Positions 1 to 9,390 of a DNA stretch of 64,000 nucleotides are shown here, piece after piece. Under the pieces are notes generated by a model. The model was not told the origin of the DNA. It did not search any database and saw only the letters and a list, made by a program, of their open reading frames with translations. A program made the position numbers and the translations under genes. Origin of the DNA: Methylophaga sp. OBS1 (GTDB lineage Bacteria; Pseudomonadota; Gammaproteobacteria; Nitrosococcales; Methylophagaceae). Numbering within the stretch: the stretch's first letter is position 1; each line of letters begins with the position of its first letter. The stretch lies in NCBI RefSeq assembly GCF_026319365.1, contig NZ_JAPDMS010000003.1, positions 1 to 64,000 of the forward strand. Reading direction: 5' to 3'.

Positions 1-44
1 TGCCGCCAGCGTTCAATCTGAGCCATGATCAAACTCTTCAGTTT
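1..44 (-). rRNA. rrs: 16S ribosomal RNA, 5' end only
   Basis: The reverse complement of the first 44 bases is the universal 5' end of bacterial 16S rRNA (AAACTGAAGAGTTTGATCAT followed by the GGCTCAG...GCTGGCGGCA stretch). The gene runs leftwards out of the window, so only this start is visible. The boundary is set by analogy with E. coli and may be off by a few bases. Confidence 0.95.
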
Positions 45-170
45 AATTTTGGCGAAACCTTATTTAAGTCAAGGCTTCAAAACTTTTGATTGACGTTAGC
101 ATGTAAATGCTATCCGTCAGGTTTTCTAGCAACCTAACGTAAGCACCCACACAAATTACTTGATACTGTT

Positions 171-182
171 TTGTTAAAGAGC
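171..182 (-). promoter_or_regulatory. boxA antitermination element of the rRNA leader
   Basis: On the minus strand this reads GCTCTTTAACAA, a match to the boxA sequence of rRNA leader transcripts that recruits NusB/NusE antitermination factors. It lies between the two tandem promoters and the 16S start, as in other gammaproteobacterial rrn operons. Confidence 0.8.
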
Positions 183-218
183 GTTGCTTGCAGAACTCGC
201 TGCAGCAAAGAAGCGAGA

Positions 219-246
219 ATTATACAGCTCATCGCCAGACTGTCAA
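219..246 (-). promoter_or_regulatory. rRNA promoter, proximal
   Basis: On the minus strand a TTGACA -35 (241-246) and a TATAAT -10 (219-224) are separated by 16 bases, both perfect sigma70 consensus hexamers. It lies about 175 bases upstream of the 16S 5' end, in the P2-like position. Confidence 0.8.
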
Positions 247-304
247 ACATTTTTTGTTGCTTGGCTGCCTGATTGTGCTTAGCTGCTTAACAACGAAGAG
301 GCGC

Positions 305-332
305 ATTCTACAGCTTAATCCGGACCGGTCAA
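305..332 (-). promoter_or_regulatory. rRNA promoter, distal
   Basis: On the minus strand a TTGACC -35 (327-332) and a TAGAAT -10 (305-310) are 16 bases apart, followed by a GC-rich discriminator (GCGCCTC). This is the P1-like, probably growth-rate-controlled promoter of the rRNA operon. The upstream 360-420 stretch is AT-rich and may act as an UP element. Confidence 0.75.
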
Positions 333-452
333 CAGGAAGAAATTCCCATTGTGTCAGTTAACAGCGTAGAGGCTTGAAATACCAAATTAAAATAAATTAT
401 TTTTGTGTAACTTTACACACGGAAAGATGCTTTTTACCTGGTTTAAAAACAA

Positions 453-479
453 AAACGGCGGTTACATAACCGCCGTTTT
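453..479 (-). terminator. intrinsic terminator after tyrS
   Basis: A near-perfect inverted repeat (AAAACGGCGGTTA / TAACCGCCGTTTT) lies 17 bases after the tyrS stop. It is flanked by A and T runs on both sides, so it could terminate in either direction, but only tyrS faces it. Confidence 0.9.
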
Positions 480-495
480 GCAGACCGATTTTTAA

Positions 496-1695
496 TTAAG
501 CCGCGGTTATGCGGGCAAACTTGCGTTTACCTACCTGGAAGACGCCTTCGAGTCCTGCCTGGATCAACATCGATTTATCTGACACTTTTTCACCATCAAT
601 TTTTACCGCCCCCTGCTTGATCATTCTCATCGCATCAGAGGTGCTGCTGGTGAGCCCTGCCTCTTTGAGCACATTGGCAATCAACATACCTTCATCCCCC
701 ACAGCCAAGCTTATTTCCGGAATATCATCCGGCAGTTCGCCTTTCTTGAACTGATTTTCAAACCCCAGACGCGCATCGCTACCGGCTTGCTCACCATGGA
801 AACGGGCTACCATCTCTTCAGCGAACTCTTTTTTGATTTCGATGGGGTTACGTCCCTGCTCGACCTGCTGACGCCACTCATCAATTTCAGTCACATTGCG
901 GAAACTGAGCAGTTCGATGTAACGCCACATTAAATCATCGGAAATTGACATCAGCTTGCCGAAGATATCTTTAGGGCTATCGTTGATACCTATATAGTTG
1001 TTCAGCGACTTGGACATCTTCTGAACACCGTCCAGGCCTTCCAGAATCGGCATGGTCAATATGCATTGTGCTGGCTTACCATAAGATTTTTGCAGTTCCC
1101 GGCCCATCAACAGGTTAAACTTCTGATCGGTGCCCCCCAGTTCGACATCAGCTTCCAGCACCACAGAGTCATAGCCTTGTATTAAAGGATAGAGGAACTC
1201 ATGAATCGCGATGGGCTGACCGTTCGTGTAGCGCTTATGGAAGTCATCGCGTTCCAGCATCCGGGCAACCGTGTGATTGGAGGCAAGACGAATCATGTCT
1301 GCAGACGACATTTCATTCATCCAGTGTGAGTTGAAGACGACCTCGGTTTTTTCACGGTCAAGAATTTTGAATACCTGCTCCTGATACGTGACTGCGTTCT
1401 GTTTCACCTGCTCTGGAGTCAGCGGTTGGCGGGTGACATTTTTACCGGTCGGGTCACCAATCATGCCGGTAAAGTCACCAATCAGAAACAGGATCTGATG
1501 TCCCATATCCTGGAACTGTTTCAACTTGTTAAGCAGAACTGTATGCCCCAGATGCAGATCCGGTGCTGTTGGATCGAAACCTGCCTTGATGCGTAATGGC
1601 TTACCTGATTCGAGCTTCTCAATCAGTTCTTTTTCCACCAGGATTTCATCAGCACCGCGGCGAATCTCTGCCATCGCCTCTTGAACAGGGATCAT
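496..1695 (-). CDS. tyrS: tyrosyl-tRNA synthetase
   Basis: Class I aminoacyl-tRNA synthetase that charges tRNA-Tyr with tyrosine in the cytoplasm. At 399 residues it has the usual length. The HIGH-type motif is HLGH (residues 48-51) within [11 protein letters not shown], and the second ATP-binding motif KMSKS is near residue 230. The C-terminal 60 or so residues look like an S4 RNA-binding domain ([18 protein letters not shown]). The start at 1695 is preceded by GGAG at about 7 bases. It is monocistronic, divergent from the M23 peptidase gene and ends at a strong terminator. The tyrS / M23 peptidase / anmK neighbourhood is widespread in gammaproteobacteria. Confidence 0.97.
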   Translation of the reverse strand: MIPVQEAMAEIRRGADEILVEKELIEKLESGKPLRIKAGFDPTAPDLHLGHTVLLNKLKQFQDMGHQILFLIGDFTGMIGDPTGKNVTRQPLTPEQVKQNAVTYQEQVFKILDREKTEVVFNSHWMNEMSSADMIRLASNHTVARMLERDDFHKRYTNGQPIAIHEFLYPLIQGYDSVVLEADVELGGTDQKFNLLMGRELQKSYGKPAQCILTMPILEGLDGVQKMSKSLNNYIGINDSPKDIFGKLMSISDDLMWRYIELLSFRNVTEIDEWRQQVEQGRNPIEIKKEFAEEMVARFHGEQAGSDARLGFENQFKKGELPDDIPEISLAVGDEGMLIANVLKEAGLTSSTSDAMRMIKQGAVKIDGEKVSDKSMLIQAGLEGVFQVGKRKFARITAA

Positions 1696-1824
1696 TTATG
1701 CACTCCGAGTATGTAATTGTGATGGCGGGCAATATTATCACAAGAAGGTTGCAGGAAGGGGTTCCAATTCTGCTGAAATGCTGCCAGAATTGAGCGAATT
1801 TATAATTTCACCAAGAGTTTGCAT

Positions 1825-3414
1825 ATGAAACGTAACAGACTTCTGAGCAATTCGCCTCATGCACGACTGTTTAGCAGTGAAAAAGCCAGCCATAGCAAAC
1901 GACATCATATTCTTCTCTTATCCTTCTTGACTGTCATTGGTGTGTTTTTAACAACCATCGTATTGGCGACCAGCACACCGGTCAGCACCGATACGCAATC
2001 ACAGACCATCCAACTCCCCGGTCAGAGCAGCCATCAGATTAAACCCAGCAATATCAGTCAGCAGGAGAGTCAAATTCAGGCGCTGCCAGAGAGAGCATCC
2101 GGAACTGAGGCTATGGGTGTCAATGCACCCGCTGTAAGCCGCGTACCCGTCCCTAATCGCGAAGACATCAATGTTGCTGAGCCCGCTCAGCTCGAGCAGA
2201 TACATCTGGAAGAATCCAAGCTGGAATATGATGACAAAGCTTCCCTGGAAAACAGCGCACCTGAAGTCGACGTTTCAGCAGCCGAACTACCCGTCTCACC
2301 ATTAGAGTGGCAGGAAATTACGGTTGAATCAGGTGACAATTTATCTCTGTTATTTCCCAGAGCCGGCCTGTCTGCCCGTGATGTTTACAACGTGGCTCAG
2401 TCTGGTGATGGCATTAAACCGCTGCTCAATCTCAAGCCAGGCCAGGTCCTCCGCTTTGGGCTGTCTCAGGTGGAAAACGTCCCCACACTGGAAAAACTTG
2501 AGCTGAAACTGAGCCCGGTAGAGACCCTGCAATTAACCAAAACAGAAAACGGCTACCAAACTGAAACTCTTACGCGTGAATTCGACAGCCGTCAGAAACA
2601 GGTCGCCGGTCAAATCGAAAGCTCATTATTCGAAGCCGGCCTTAAAGCCGGTATGTCAAACAAACTCATCATGGAAATGGCCCATATTTTCGGCTGGGAT
2701 ATCGACTTTGCGCTGGATCTGCGTCAAGGCGACAATTTCAAGGTCATCTTTGAAGAATCCTACCTTGATGGTGAGAAGTTTGATGACGGTGACATTCTGG
2801 CTGCGGAGTTTACTAATCGTGGTACGACCTTCCGCGCAGTACGCTACACTGACCCAGAGGGTAACAGTCATTTTTACACACCTGAAGGTCATAGCATGCG
2901 CAAGACCTTCACACGAACACCCGTTCATTTCTCTCGCATCAGTTCACGGTTTAACCCCAATCGCCTGCACCCGGTTCTGAAGACTTCTCGCCCTCACCGC
3001 GGTGTCGACTACGCAGCGCCCACTGGCACGCCTATTCTGGCTACGGGTGATGGTAAAGTTGAATTTGTAGGTACCAAAGGGGGTTATGGTCGGACAGTGG
3101 TACTGTCGCATGGCGGCAAATACACAACGCTCTATGCCCACATGTCACGCTTCAAGAAAGGCATGAGAAACGGACAGCGTGTAAAACAGGGGCAGACTAT
3201 TGGCTATATCGGCAGCAGTGGACTTGCTACCGGTCCCCACCTGCATTATGAATTCCGTATCAATGGTGTTCACCACAATCCATTGACGGTCGCTTTGCCT
3301 AAAGCAGAACCGCTTAATGCCAAATACATGGCTGCGTTCAAACAACAGTCACACCCCTTGCTGGCACAACTGGAAGCGCTGAAACTGCCAGCACTGGCAT
3401 TCAACCAGCAGTAA
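1825..3414 (+). CDS. OapA/M23 family murein DD-endopeptidase
   Basis: Predicted periplasmic or membrane-anchored zinc peptidase that cuts peptidoglycan cross-links, allowing wall growth. A basic N-terminus is followed by one membrane segment (about residues 26-48, HILLLSFLTVIGVFLTTIVL), a low-complexity linker, an OapA/LysM-like domain (about 163-225) and a C-terminal M23 domain. The M23 zinc ligands are all present: H391-x3-D395 (HRGVD) and the HLH pair near 472-474. I chose ATG 1825 because AAGAG lies 7 bases upstream; a TTG two codons earlier (1819) has no room for a ribosome binding site. It lies 4 bases before anmK, so both act in peptidoglycan turnover, probably in one operon. It resembles MepM/YebA-type proteins. 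Confidence 0.9.
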   Translation: MKRNRLLSNSPHARLFSSEKASHSKRHHILLLSFLTVIGVFLTTIVLATSTPVSTDTQSQTIQLPGQSSHQIKPSNISQQESQIQALPERASGTEAMGVNAPAVSRVPVPNREDINVAEPAQLEQIHLEESKLEYDDKASLENSAPEVDVSAAELPVSPLEWQEITVESGDNLSLLFPRAGLSARDVYNVAQSGDGIKPLLNLKPGQVLRFGLSQVENVPTLEKLELKLSPVETLQLTKTENGYQTETLTREFDSRQKQVAGQIESSLFEAGLKAGMSNKLIMEMAHIFGWDIDFALDLRQGDNFKVIFEESYLDGEKFDDGDILAAEFTNRGTTFRAVRYTDPEGNSHFYTPEGHSMRKTFTRTPVHFSRISSRFNPNRLHPVLKTSRPHRGVDYAAPTGTPILATGDGKVEFVGTKGGYGRTVVLSHGGKYTTLYAHMSRFKKGMRNGQRVKQGQTIGYIGSSGLATGPHLHYEFRINGVHHNPLTVALPKAEPLNAKYMAAFKQQSHPLLAQLEALKLPALAFNQQ

Positions 3415-3418
3415 GCTT

Positions 3419-4540
3419 ATGGCTCTCTATATTGGCGTCATGTCAGGCACCAGTCTGGACGGGATCGATGTTGCTATCGTCAACATTGATGCTCATGCTA
3501 TCTCTTTGAAAGCGGCCGAGACCTTCCCCTTTAACGACAGCCTACGGAAGGACTTGCTCAAGCTCATCAACGCCGGCAGAGCGCACTTGCAGCAGCTGGG
3601 GCAAATAGATATGGCACTGGGTTATGCCTATAGCGATGCCATCAATCAGTTGCTTACAGAGACGCATATCCCGGCAGACGACATCGAAGCCGTCGGATGC
3701 CATGGTCAAACGGTCTATCACGCTCCCGATGCTGCCTATCCTTTCAGTATGCAAATCGGCAATGCCCATGTTATTGCTGAGAAAACCGGCATTGATACTG
3801 TCGCTGACTTTCGTCAGCACGATATGATCCTGGGCGGTCAGGGGGCACCCTTGGTACCGGCTTTTCATCAGGCCCTGTTTCAGCATTCAGAACGTAACCG
3901 GGTGATCGCCAACATCGGTGGTATCGGTAATATCACCGTTTTGCCTGTTGGCAATGCCGATGCCGTGACCGGCTTCGACACCGGTCCGGGCAACGTGCTG
4001 CTGGATCAGTGGTATCAGCAGCATCACAATGACCTCTATGATGACAACGGTCAGTGGGCGCGTGATGGTGAGGTCGATCCAGCCCTGCTGAATCTGCTGA
4101 TGAATGATCCGTTCTTTTTTCAGGCAGCGCCCAAGAGCACAGGGCGTGAATATTTCAATCTCAACTGGCTGACACAGAAGCTGGCCGAACTGGATAAGCC
4201 GATTAAAGCAAAAGCAGTACAGAAAACCCTGTTACAGATGACCGCGAACTCAATGAGCGGGGCTATCCGGCAATATGCGGACAGTACTGATGAAGTGTAT
4301 GTCTGTGGCGGCGGTGCTCATAACGAGGTGTTGATGCAGGCGCTGCGCGATTCACTGCCTGGCATGAAAGTGGAGACTACCGCTGATTTGGGCTTGGCAC
4401 CAGACTGGGTAGAAGCCTGCGCCTTCGCCTGGTTGGCCCGGCAATACATGCATCATCAGCCGGGTAATCTGCCTTCGGTTACCGGTGCCCGAAAAGCGAC
4501 GTTACTGGGTGCGCTTTATTCATCCAGCGCTGCATCGTAA
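3419..4540 (+). CDS. anmK: anhydro-N-acetylmuramic acid kinase
   Basis: Phosphorylates and opens 1,6-anhydroMurNAc released from recycled peptidoglycan, giving MurNAc-6-phosphate. The 373 residues match the family length. The N-terminal GVMSGTSLDGIDVAIV block and the GGIGNITVLP and GFDTGPGNVLLD segments are diagnostic. The start follows the peptidase stop by 4 bases, so translation is probably coupled. The 3' end overlaps the convergent gcvH gene by 25 bases, leaving no room for a separate terminator. Confidence 0.96.
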   Translation: MALYIGVMSGTSLDGIDVAIVNIDAHAISLKAAETFPFNDSLRKDLLKLINAGRAHLQQLGQIDMALGYAYSDAINQLLTETHIPADDIEAVGCHGQTVYHAPDAAYPFSMQIGNAHVIAEKTGIDTVADFRQHDMILGGQGAPLVPAFHQALFQHSERNRVIANIGGIGNITVLPVGNADAVTGFDTGPGNVLLDQWYQQHHNDLYDDNGQWARDGEVDPALLNLLMNDPFFFQAAPKSTGREYFNLNWLTQKLAELDKPIKAKAVQKTLLQMTANSMSGAIRQYADSTDEVYVCGGGAHNEVLMQALRDSLPGMKVETTADLGLAPDWVEACAFAWLARQYMHHQPGNLPSVTGARKATLLGALYSSSAAS

Positions 4541-4902
4541 GTAAAACTATCCAACAAGTGCTCACTGCTTGCCGTTTCATCGGCGCTGAGCTTGAATAAC
4601 CAGCCTGCTCCAAATGCATCCTGATTGACTAGCTCCGGATCCTGTTCCAACTCCTGATTGACACTGAGTATTGTCCCCGTGACCGGCATGTGAATATCCG
4701 AAGCAGATTTAACTGATTCGATAAACATGCACACATCACCGGCCTCAAACTGACTGCCAGGCGTGGGTAAGGAAACGAAAACCACATCACCAAGCTGATC
4801 CTGGGCAAAGTCAGTGATGCCGACTGTCATTTCATTCCCCTCTTCCTCATTCACCCATTCATGAGTCGGTGCATAACGCAGATGATCCGGGTTGGCGTCC
4901 AT
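4516..4902 (-). CDS. gcvH: glycine cleavage system H protein (lipoyl carrier)
   Basis: Small lipoyl-carrying protein of 128 residues that shuttles the aminomethyl group between GcvP, GcvT and the lipoamide dehydrogenase. The lipoylation site is intact: K65 in ESVKSASD. The N-terminal YAPTHEWV and the GITDFAQDQLGDVVFV segments are typical. Its start codon overlaps the malQ stop (TGATG), so it is translationally coupled to glycogen genes, while no gcvT or gcvP is in the window. The family call is firm; whether it serves glycine cleavage or another lipoyl-dependent role in this setting cannot be told. Confidence 0.9.
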   Translation of the reverse strand: MDANPDHLRYAPTHEWVNEEEGNEMTVGITDFAQDQLGDVVFVSLPTPGSQFEAGDVCMFIESVKSASDIHMPVTGTILSVNQELEQDPELVNQDAFGAGWLFKLSADETASSEHLLDSFTYDAALDE

Positions 4903-6350
4903 CAGAGTCTCCCATACAAACCGTTAAGTGCATGCAATCTTGCCGCAATACTGCTATCGACGCTATCCCAGCTGAATTGCCAGCACCAGTTACCATCGGT
5001 TGTGCCGGGAATATTCATCCGATGAGCCCCATCCAGCGATAATAAGTCCTGCATTGGCACTACAGCGAGTTCTGACACCGAGGACAATGCGGTTCGAATC
5101 AGTAACCAAGGCATGTTTTCAGTACTGTCACCCATATAAGCGTGGAAGTGTGCTTTTACATGGGGCTCCAGTGACTGATACCAGCCCAGCGTTGTATTGT
5201 TATCATGCGTACCGGTGTACGTCACGCTGTCAACACATTGCTGATGTGGTAAGTAGGGATTACTGGCATCACCACCAAAAGCAAACTGCAGGATTTTCAT
5301 CCCGGGCATCGCATATTTTTCCCGCAGGGCTGTAACTTCAGGCGTGATGATACCCAGGTCCTCGGCAACCAGCGGTAATTCGCCAAAGTGAGTCAGCAGG
5401 CTGTCAAACAGCTGCTCTCCGGGTGCTGCAACCCACTGCCCATCAACCGCCGTTTCGCAACTGGCGGGAATTTCCCAGCAGGAATCAAAGCCACGGAAAT
5501 GATCGATACGAATTAAATCAAAACATTCAAGCTGTGTCTGCAGACGACGGTGCCACCAGTCAAAATGCTGTTCGATATGCTTTGACCACTCATAAAGCGG
5601 GTTTCCCCAGCGCTGACCGGTCTCTGAGAAGTAATCAGGAGGGACACCGGCAACACGGGTGGGCTGACCGCTATCATCAAGTGTAAAGAGCTCCGGTTCG
5701 GCCCACACATCGGCACTGTCATGTGCTACGAAAATCGGCATATCACCAAATAATTTGACGCCGCGTTCATTGGCATAAGCTCTCAGTTGGTGCCACTGAC
5801 GAAAGAAAATAAACTGTTCAAAACGACGAATGGTGAGTGCATCTTTACGCTCGATTGCGACGCTCTCAAGGGCTTCAGGCTCCCGATCACGCAACTCCGG
5901 CGACCACTCAAACCAAGGTCGTGACTGGTTGAGATGACGCAGCTCACGGAATAGTACATAGTCATCCAGCCAGTACCGCTGCTGTTCGCAAAAACCATTA
6001 AAAGCTTCACGCTCAGTCTCGTCAGCACGCAAATCGAACTGACGATAGGCATGCGCCATCAGGCGCGACATTTTAGGGTCATTTAATTTGGCTGGCTCAG
6101 CCCAAGGCTGCGATTTCAGCAATTCACGACAGATCAGTCGGTTATTTCCAGCATGTGCAGAGAGACACTGATAGGGAGAGCGGTCATCATGGGTCGGCCC
6201 CAGCGGCAGCATTTGCCAGACGGTCACCCCTGCTGATTGCAGGAAATCGACAAAACGATAGGCGTCTGCCCCCATATTGCCGGATGGCAGACTGGTAATG
6301 TGGAGCAGCACACCACTGCGTCGCTGATCGAATATATGAGCCTGTTGCAT
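4902..6350 (-). CDS. malQ: 4-alpha-glucanotransferase (amylomaltase)
   Basis: GH77 enzyme that transfers alpha-1,4-glucan segments between oligosaccharides, handling short chains left from glycogen. At 482 residues it is of the shorter bacterial type. The nucleophile aspartate sits in LIRIDHFRGFD, the acid/base glutamate in LVAEDLGIITPE and the third acidic residue in YTGTHDNNTTLGW. The first base of its start overlaps the last base of the GH57 stop, and its stop overlaps the gcvH start. Thus glgC-GH57-malQ-gcvH reads as one tightly coupled operon. Confidence 0.95.
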   Translation of the reverse strand: MQQAHIFDQRRSGVLLHITSLPSGNMGADAYRFVDFLQSAGVTVWQMLPLGPTHDDRSPYQCLSAHAGNNRLICRELLKSQPWAEPAKLNDPKMSRLMAHAYRQFDLRADETEREAFNGFCEQQRYWLDDYVLFRELRHLNQSRPWFEWSPELRDREPEALESVAIERKDALTIRRFEQFIFFRQWHQLRAYANERGVKLFGDMPIFVAHDSADVWAEPELFTLDDSGQPTRVAGVPPDYFSETGQRWGNPLYEWSKHIEQHFDWWHRRLQTQLECFDLIRIDHFRGFDSCWEIPASCETAVDGQWVAAPGEQLFDSLLTHFGELPLVAEDLGIITPEVTALREKYAMPGMKILQFAFGGDASNPYLPHQQCVDSVTYTGTHDNNTTLGWYQSLEPHVKAHFHAYMGDSTENMPWLLIRTALSSVSELAVVPMQDLLSLDGAHRMNIPGTTDGNWCWQFSWDSVDSSIAARLHALNGLYGRL

Positions 6351-8032
6351 TAATTACCGCGACGCATCGTGCCGGCCTGTTCCATAATACCTCCGCCATG
6401 CGAAATCACTTCTGACAGCTTCTGTGGAACCTCCTCACCCAGCATCTGATACAAATTGGAAAGATGCAAACGATACAGGCGCTCAAAATCACTGACACTG
6501 TCAGCAGAATTGTAGTCACCGAACCACCAGAACCAGTCCGAGCCTTCACAGATGGCCAATTGCCGCTCCAGTGCCTGTTGTGTCTCCTCGTCAAACGCCT
6601 GACTGGCCATCACCCGGTCGAAGGTTTTCTTGGCTTCGCTGAGTAAATCCCAGCCGCGATTTTTGTCCGGGTCACCAATCCAGGTTGAATAGGTACCAAA
6701 GACCCAGCTTCCGCCGACCATTTTGGGCAACTCGGCGGGCTGTACTCCGTTATGCAGACAATCACTGAAAGTGCAGAGTTCAATGTCCGGGTGTTCTGAC
6801 AAACTTCGATACAGACTTTGCAGAAAGTAATAGCCGTTATAGGAGTAGTATTCCCATGCATTTTCACCGTCAAGAATGACCGATACGACCCGGTCAGGAT
6901 CGCCCTCCGTGTTCTTTTTGATATTCAACAGGTGGTGGATAAAGTCGTTAACCGCATCATCCGCCCCCCACTTGGTGTAAATAAAGCCAATCATATCTGA
7001 CAGACCATCATCACGGAAAAAGCAGGCCGGAGAAGCACCGGGCAATTTGTAGGGTTTATGGATGTTGGCATCAGCCATATCAGACAGTTTCAGACTGTTT
7101 CTGAGGACATTTTCGCCGGTAGCCGCCCATTCAAAGCCATGTTCGGCAATCACACTCAAAGTCTCTTCCGAGACGGCACCCTCTGAGGGCCAGCAGCCCT
7201 TGGGCCTGAAACCAAAGAAAGATTCAAATACCCTGAGCCCCTCTTCCATATGCCAGTGCGCACGCGCCTGACCACCGGGGTAGTGGGTGATCTCAGGCAG
7301 CACAGCATCGGGCATGGCTTCGAGCGTGGTATTAATATCCAGTAACAGAGGCACTATTGGATGAGCGTAAGGGGTGACGGAAAGCTCAACACGACCACTC
7401 TCAGCAAGGCGTTTATAGCGAGGAATCAAATCGCTCAACAGCTCACCGATGACCATCATCAGTTGTCGACGATCATGGAAGGTGTAGAGACGTCCTTTTT
7501 TCATCAACGCCTGAATCCGCACATCACTGCGACGAACCGATTCGGCCATCCACACCAGGTGATACCACACCAGCAGGTCGATCATGAACTGATCGTTGAC
7601 GTAATTAAGGCGCTCTGGTTCTTCCAGTACCCAACGGGCCATTTCCACCAGTCGGGCGAAATGGGGGAAAGGCTCAATCAGTTTCTCTTCATTGGCGCGC
7701 AGACAAGCATTGATCAGTGTCTTGCGCTCTTCAGCATGCATGGGCTGTACTGGCGAGTCGAGCGCGATCAGCAATGGATCCTTGAGTCGGCCGGTTCCCT
7801 TGAAACGACCTTTGAGCTGATCGTCATAATCAGCCAGTTGTTCCAGCAGCGTAGGGGCAAAATTGACTACAGCCCTGGCGCCCGGAACATTTTCCAGGTG
7901 CCAGGCCATATCGACGTAATCTTTGATCGCGTGCAGATAGGTCCAGGGCAACTGATACATGCCGCCCATGGGCTCACTGTACTGCGGCTGGTGCATGTGC
8001 CAGCAGAGAACGACCTTGAGTTTATCTGACAT
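6350..8032 (-). CDS. GH57 family glycoside hydrolase
   Basis: Family 57 alpha-glucan-acting enzyme of 560 residues. Family motifs are visible in order: the N-terminal WHMHQPQY, the nucleophile region [10 protein letters not shown], and the acid/base region [11 protein letters not shown]. Known GH57 members include alpha-amylases, 4-alpha-glucanotransferases and branching enzymes. With a GH13 branching enzyme encoded 1.3 kb away, an amylase or glucanotransferase role is more likely than branching, but I cannot assign the activity. It overlaps glgC by 11 bases and malQ by 1, so it belongs to the glycogen operon. It has no signal peptide, consistent with intracellular glycogen as substrate. Confidence 0.88.
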   Translation of the reverse strand: MSDKLKVVLCWHMHQPQYSEPMGGMYQLPWTYLHAIKDYVDMAWHLENVPGARAVVNFAPTLLEQLADYDDQLKGRFKGTGRLKDPLLIALDSPVQPMHAEERKTLINACLRANEEKLIEPFPHFARLVEMARWVLEEPERLNYVNDQFMIDLLVWYHLVWMAESVRRSDVRIQALMKKGRLYTFHDRRQLMMVIGELLSDLIPRYKRLAESGRVELSVTPYAHPIVPLLLDINTTLEAMPDAVLPEITHYPGGQARAHWHMEEGLRVFESFFGFRPKGCWPSEGAVSEETLSVIAEHGFEWAATGENVLRNSLKLSDMADANIHKPYKLPGASPACFFRDDGLSDMIGFIYTKWGADDAVNDFIHHLLNIKKNTEGDPDRVVSVILDGENAWEYYSYNGYYFLQSLYRSLSEHPDIELCTFSDCLHNGVQPAELPKMVGGSWVFGTYSTWIGDPDKNRGWDLLSEAKKTFDRVMASQAFDEETQQALERQLAICEGSDWFWWFGDYNSADSVSDFERLYRLHLSNLYQMLGEEVPQKLSEVISHGGGIMEQAGTMRRGN

Positions 8033-9290
8033 AACGATAGTTTTGTCCTAACATTTCGGGTGTCACCAGAACGACACCTTTGGGTGAGACGTGATAGCGC
8101 TTGGCATCCTGTTCCGGGTCCTCACCAATGATTGTGCCTTCCGGAATCACACAGCCCTTATCAATCACGACTTTCTTCAAACGACAGTGACGGCCAATCG
8201 TGACATCCGGCAAGACGACGGCATCTTCAACCAGTGAATAGCTGTGTACTTCCACGTTAGAGAACAGCACAGAATGGCGAACTGTAGAGCCGGAAATAAT
8301 GCAGCCTCCGGACACCATTGAGTCCACGGCCATACCACGACGATCATCATCATCGAATACGAACTTGGCAGGGGGCTGCTGTGCCTGATGAGTCCAGATA
8401 GGCCAGTCATCATCGTAAAGGTTGAGCTCAGGGGTGACGCCGATCAATTCCAGGTTGGCAGACCAGAACGCGTCTATGGTGCCGACATCACGCCAGTAGC
8501 CGGGATCGTTGCCCTGTACATCTTTGTAAGGAAAGGCAACGACTTTATAGTTTTTGATCAAACTGGGGATGATGTCATGCCCGAAATCATGCGTTGAACT
8601 GCGGGTGTCTGCATCCTTGATCAGTTGCTCGTAGAGAAACGCTGCATTGAAAACATAAATACCCATGGATGCCAGCGCCACATCATCACGCCCGGGCATT
8701 GGGGTTGGGTGTTCAGGCTTTTCATCAAACGCGACGATGCGTCTGTTGACATCCACAGACATAACCCCCAGCGCTTTTGCTTCGCTGATCGGCACCTCAA
8801 TACATCCGATGGTCATATCGGCATTTTGAGCAACATGCTCTGCCAGCATATCACCGTAGTCCATTTTGTAAATATGATCGCCAGCAAGAATCAACACATA
8901 TTCAGGACCATGGTTACGCAGGATATCGATATTCTGATAAACCGCATCCGCTGTCCCCTCATACCAGCCTTTTTCATTACGTTGGGATGCGGGTAGAAGC
9001 TCGACAAACTCGCCCAGTGCACCCCGCATAAAGCCCCAGCCCTGCTGGATGTGTCTAATCAATGAGTGAGCTTTGTACTGCGTCAAAACCCCCACCCGGC
9101 GAATACCTGAGTTCACACAGTTGGATAGCGGGAAATCAATGATGCGAAATTTACCACCAAAAGGCACAGCAGGCTTCGCTCTCCAGTCAGTCAACTGCTT
9201 GAGTCTGGACCCACGGCCACCAGCCAGAATTAGTGCCAAGGTATCCCGCGTCAGGCGACTGACAAAACGCGTGCTGTTGTTATCACTCAT
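8022..9290 (-). CDS. glgC: glucose-1-phosphate adenylyltransferase
   Basis: Makes ADP-glucose from glucose-1-phosphate and ATP, the committed step of bacterial glycogen synthesis. About 422 residues from the chosen start. The nucleotidyltransferase signature [13 protein letters not shown], the KPAVPFGG motif and the [13 protein letters not shown] block are present, followed by a C-terminal left-handed beta-helix region. I chose ATG 9288-9290 (MSDNNSTRF), with GGAG 9 bases upstream; a longer reading to 9368 would add 26 residues unlike the family. It is the first gene of the operon and is divergent from glgB across about 100 bases. Confidence 0.95.
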   Translation of the reverse strand: MSDNNSTRFVSRLTRDTLALILAGGRGSRLKQLTDWRAKPAVPFGGKFRIIDFPLSNCVNSGIRRVGVLTQYKAHSLIRHIQQGWGFMRGALGEFVELLPASQRNEKGWYEGTADAVYQNIDILRNHGPEYVLILAGDHIYKMDYGDMLAEHVAQNADMTIGCIEVPISEAKALGVMSVDVNRRIVAFDEKPEHPTPMPGRDDVALASMGIYVFNAAFLYEQLIKDADTRSSTHDFGHDIIPSLIKNYKVVAFPYKDVQGNDPGYWRDVGTIDAFWSANLELIGVTPELNLYDDDWPIWTHQAQQPPAKFVFDDDDRRGMAVDSMVSGGCIISGSTVRHSVLFSNVEVHSYSLVEDAVVLPDVTIGRHCRLKKVVIDKGCVIPEGTIIGEDPEQDAKRYHVSPKGVVLVTPEMLGQNYRYVR

Positions 9291-9390
9291 ACGATAATTC
9301 TCCGGCCAAAGCCCTATGATTTGTGGTGTAATACTGTTAGCCTGCCATAAGCGTATGGCGGTCAGCAATTAAAAGATTATACGGGATATT

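Noticed and set aside
1819..1824. TTG start two codons earlier for the M23 peptidase
   Set aside because: The AAGAG ribosome binding site would be only one base away; ATG 1825 has proper spacing.
7361..8029. 222-codon plus-strand frame opposite the GH57 gene
   Set aside because: It lies entirely within a strongly supported gene on the other strand and shows no family features.
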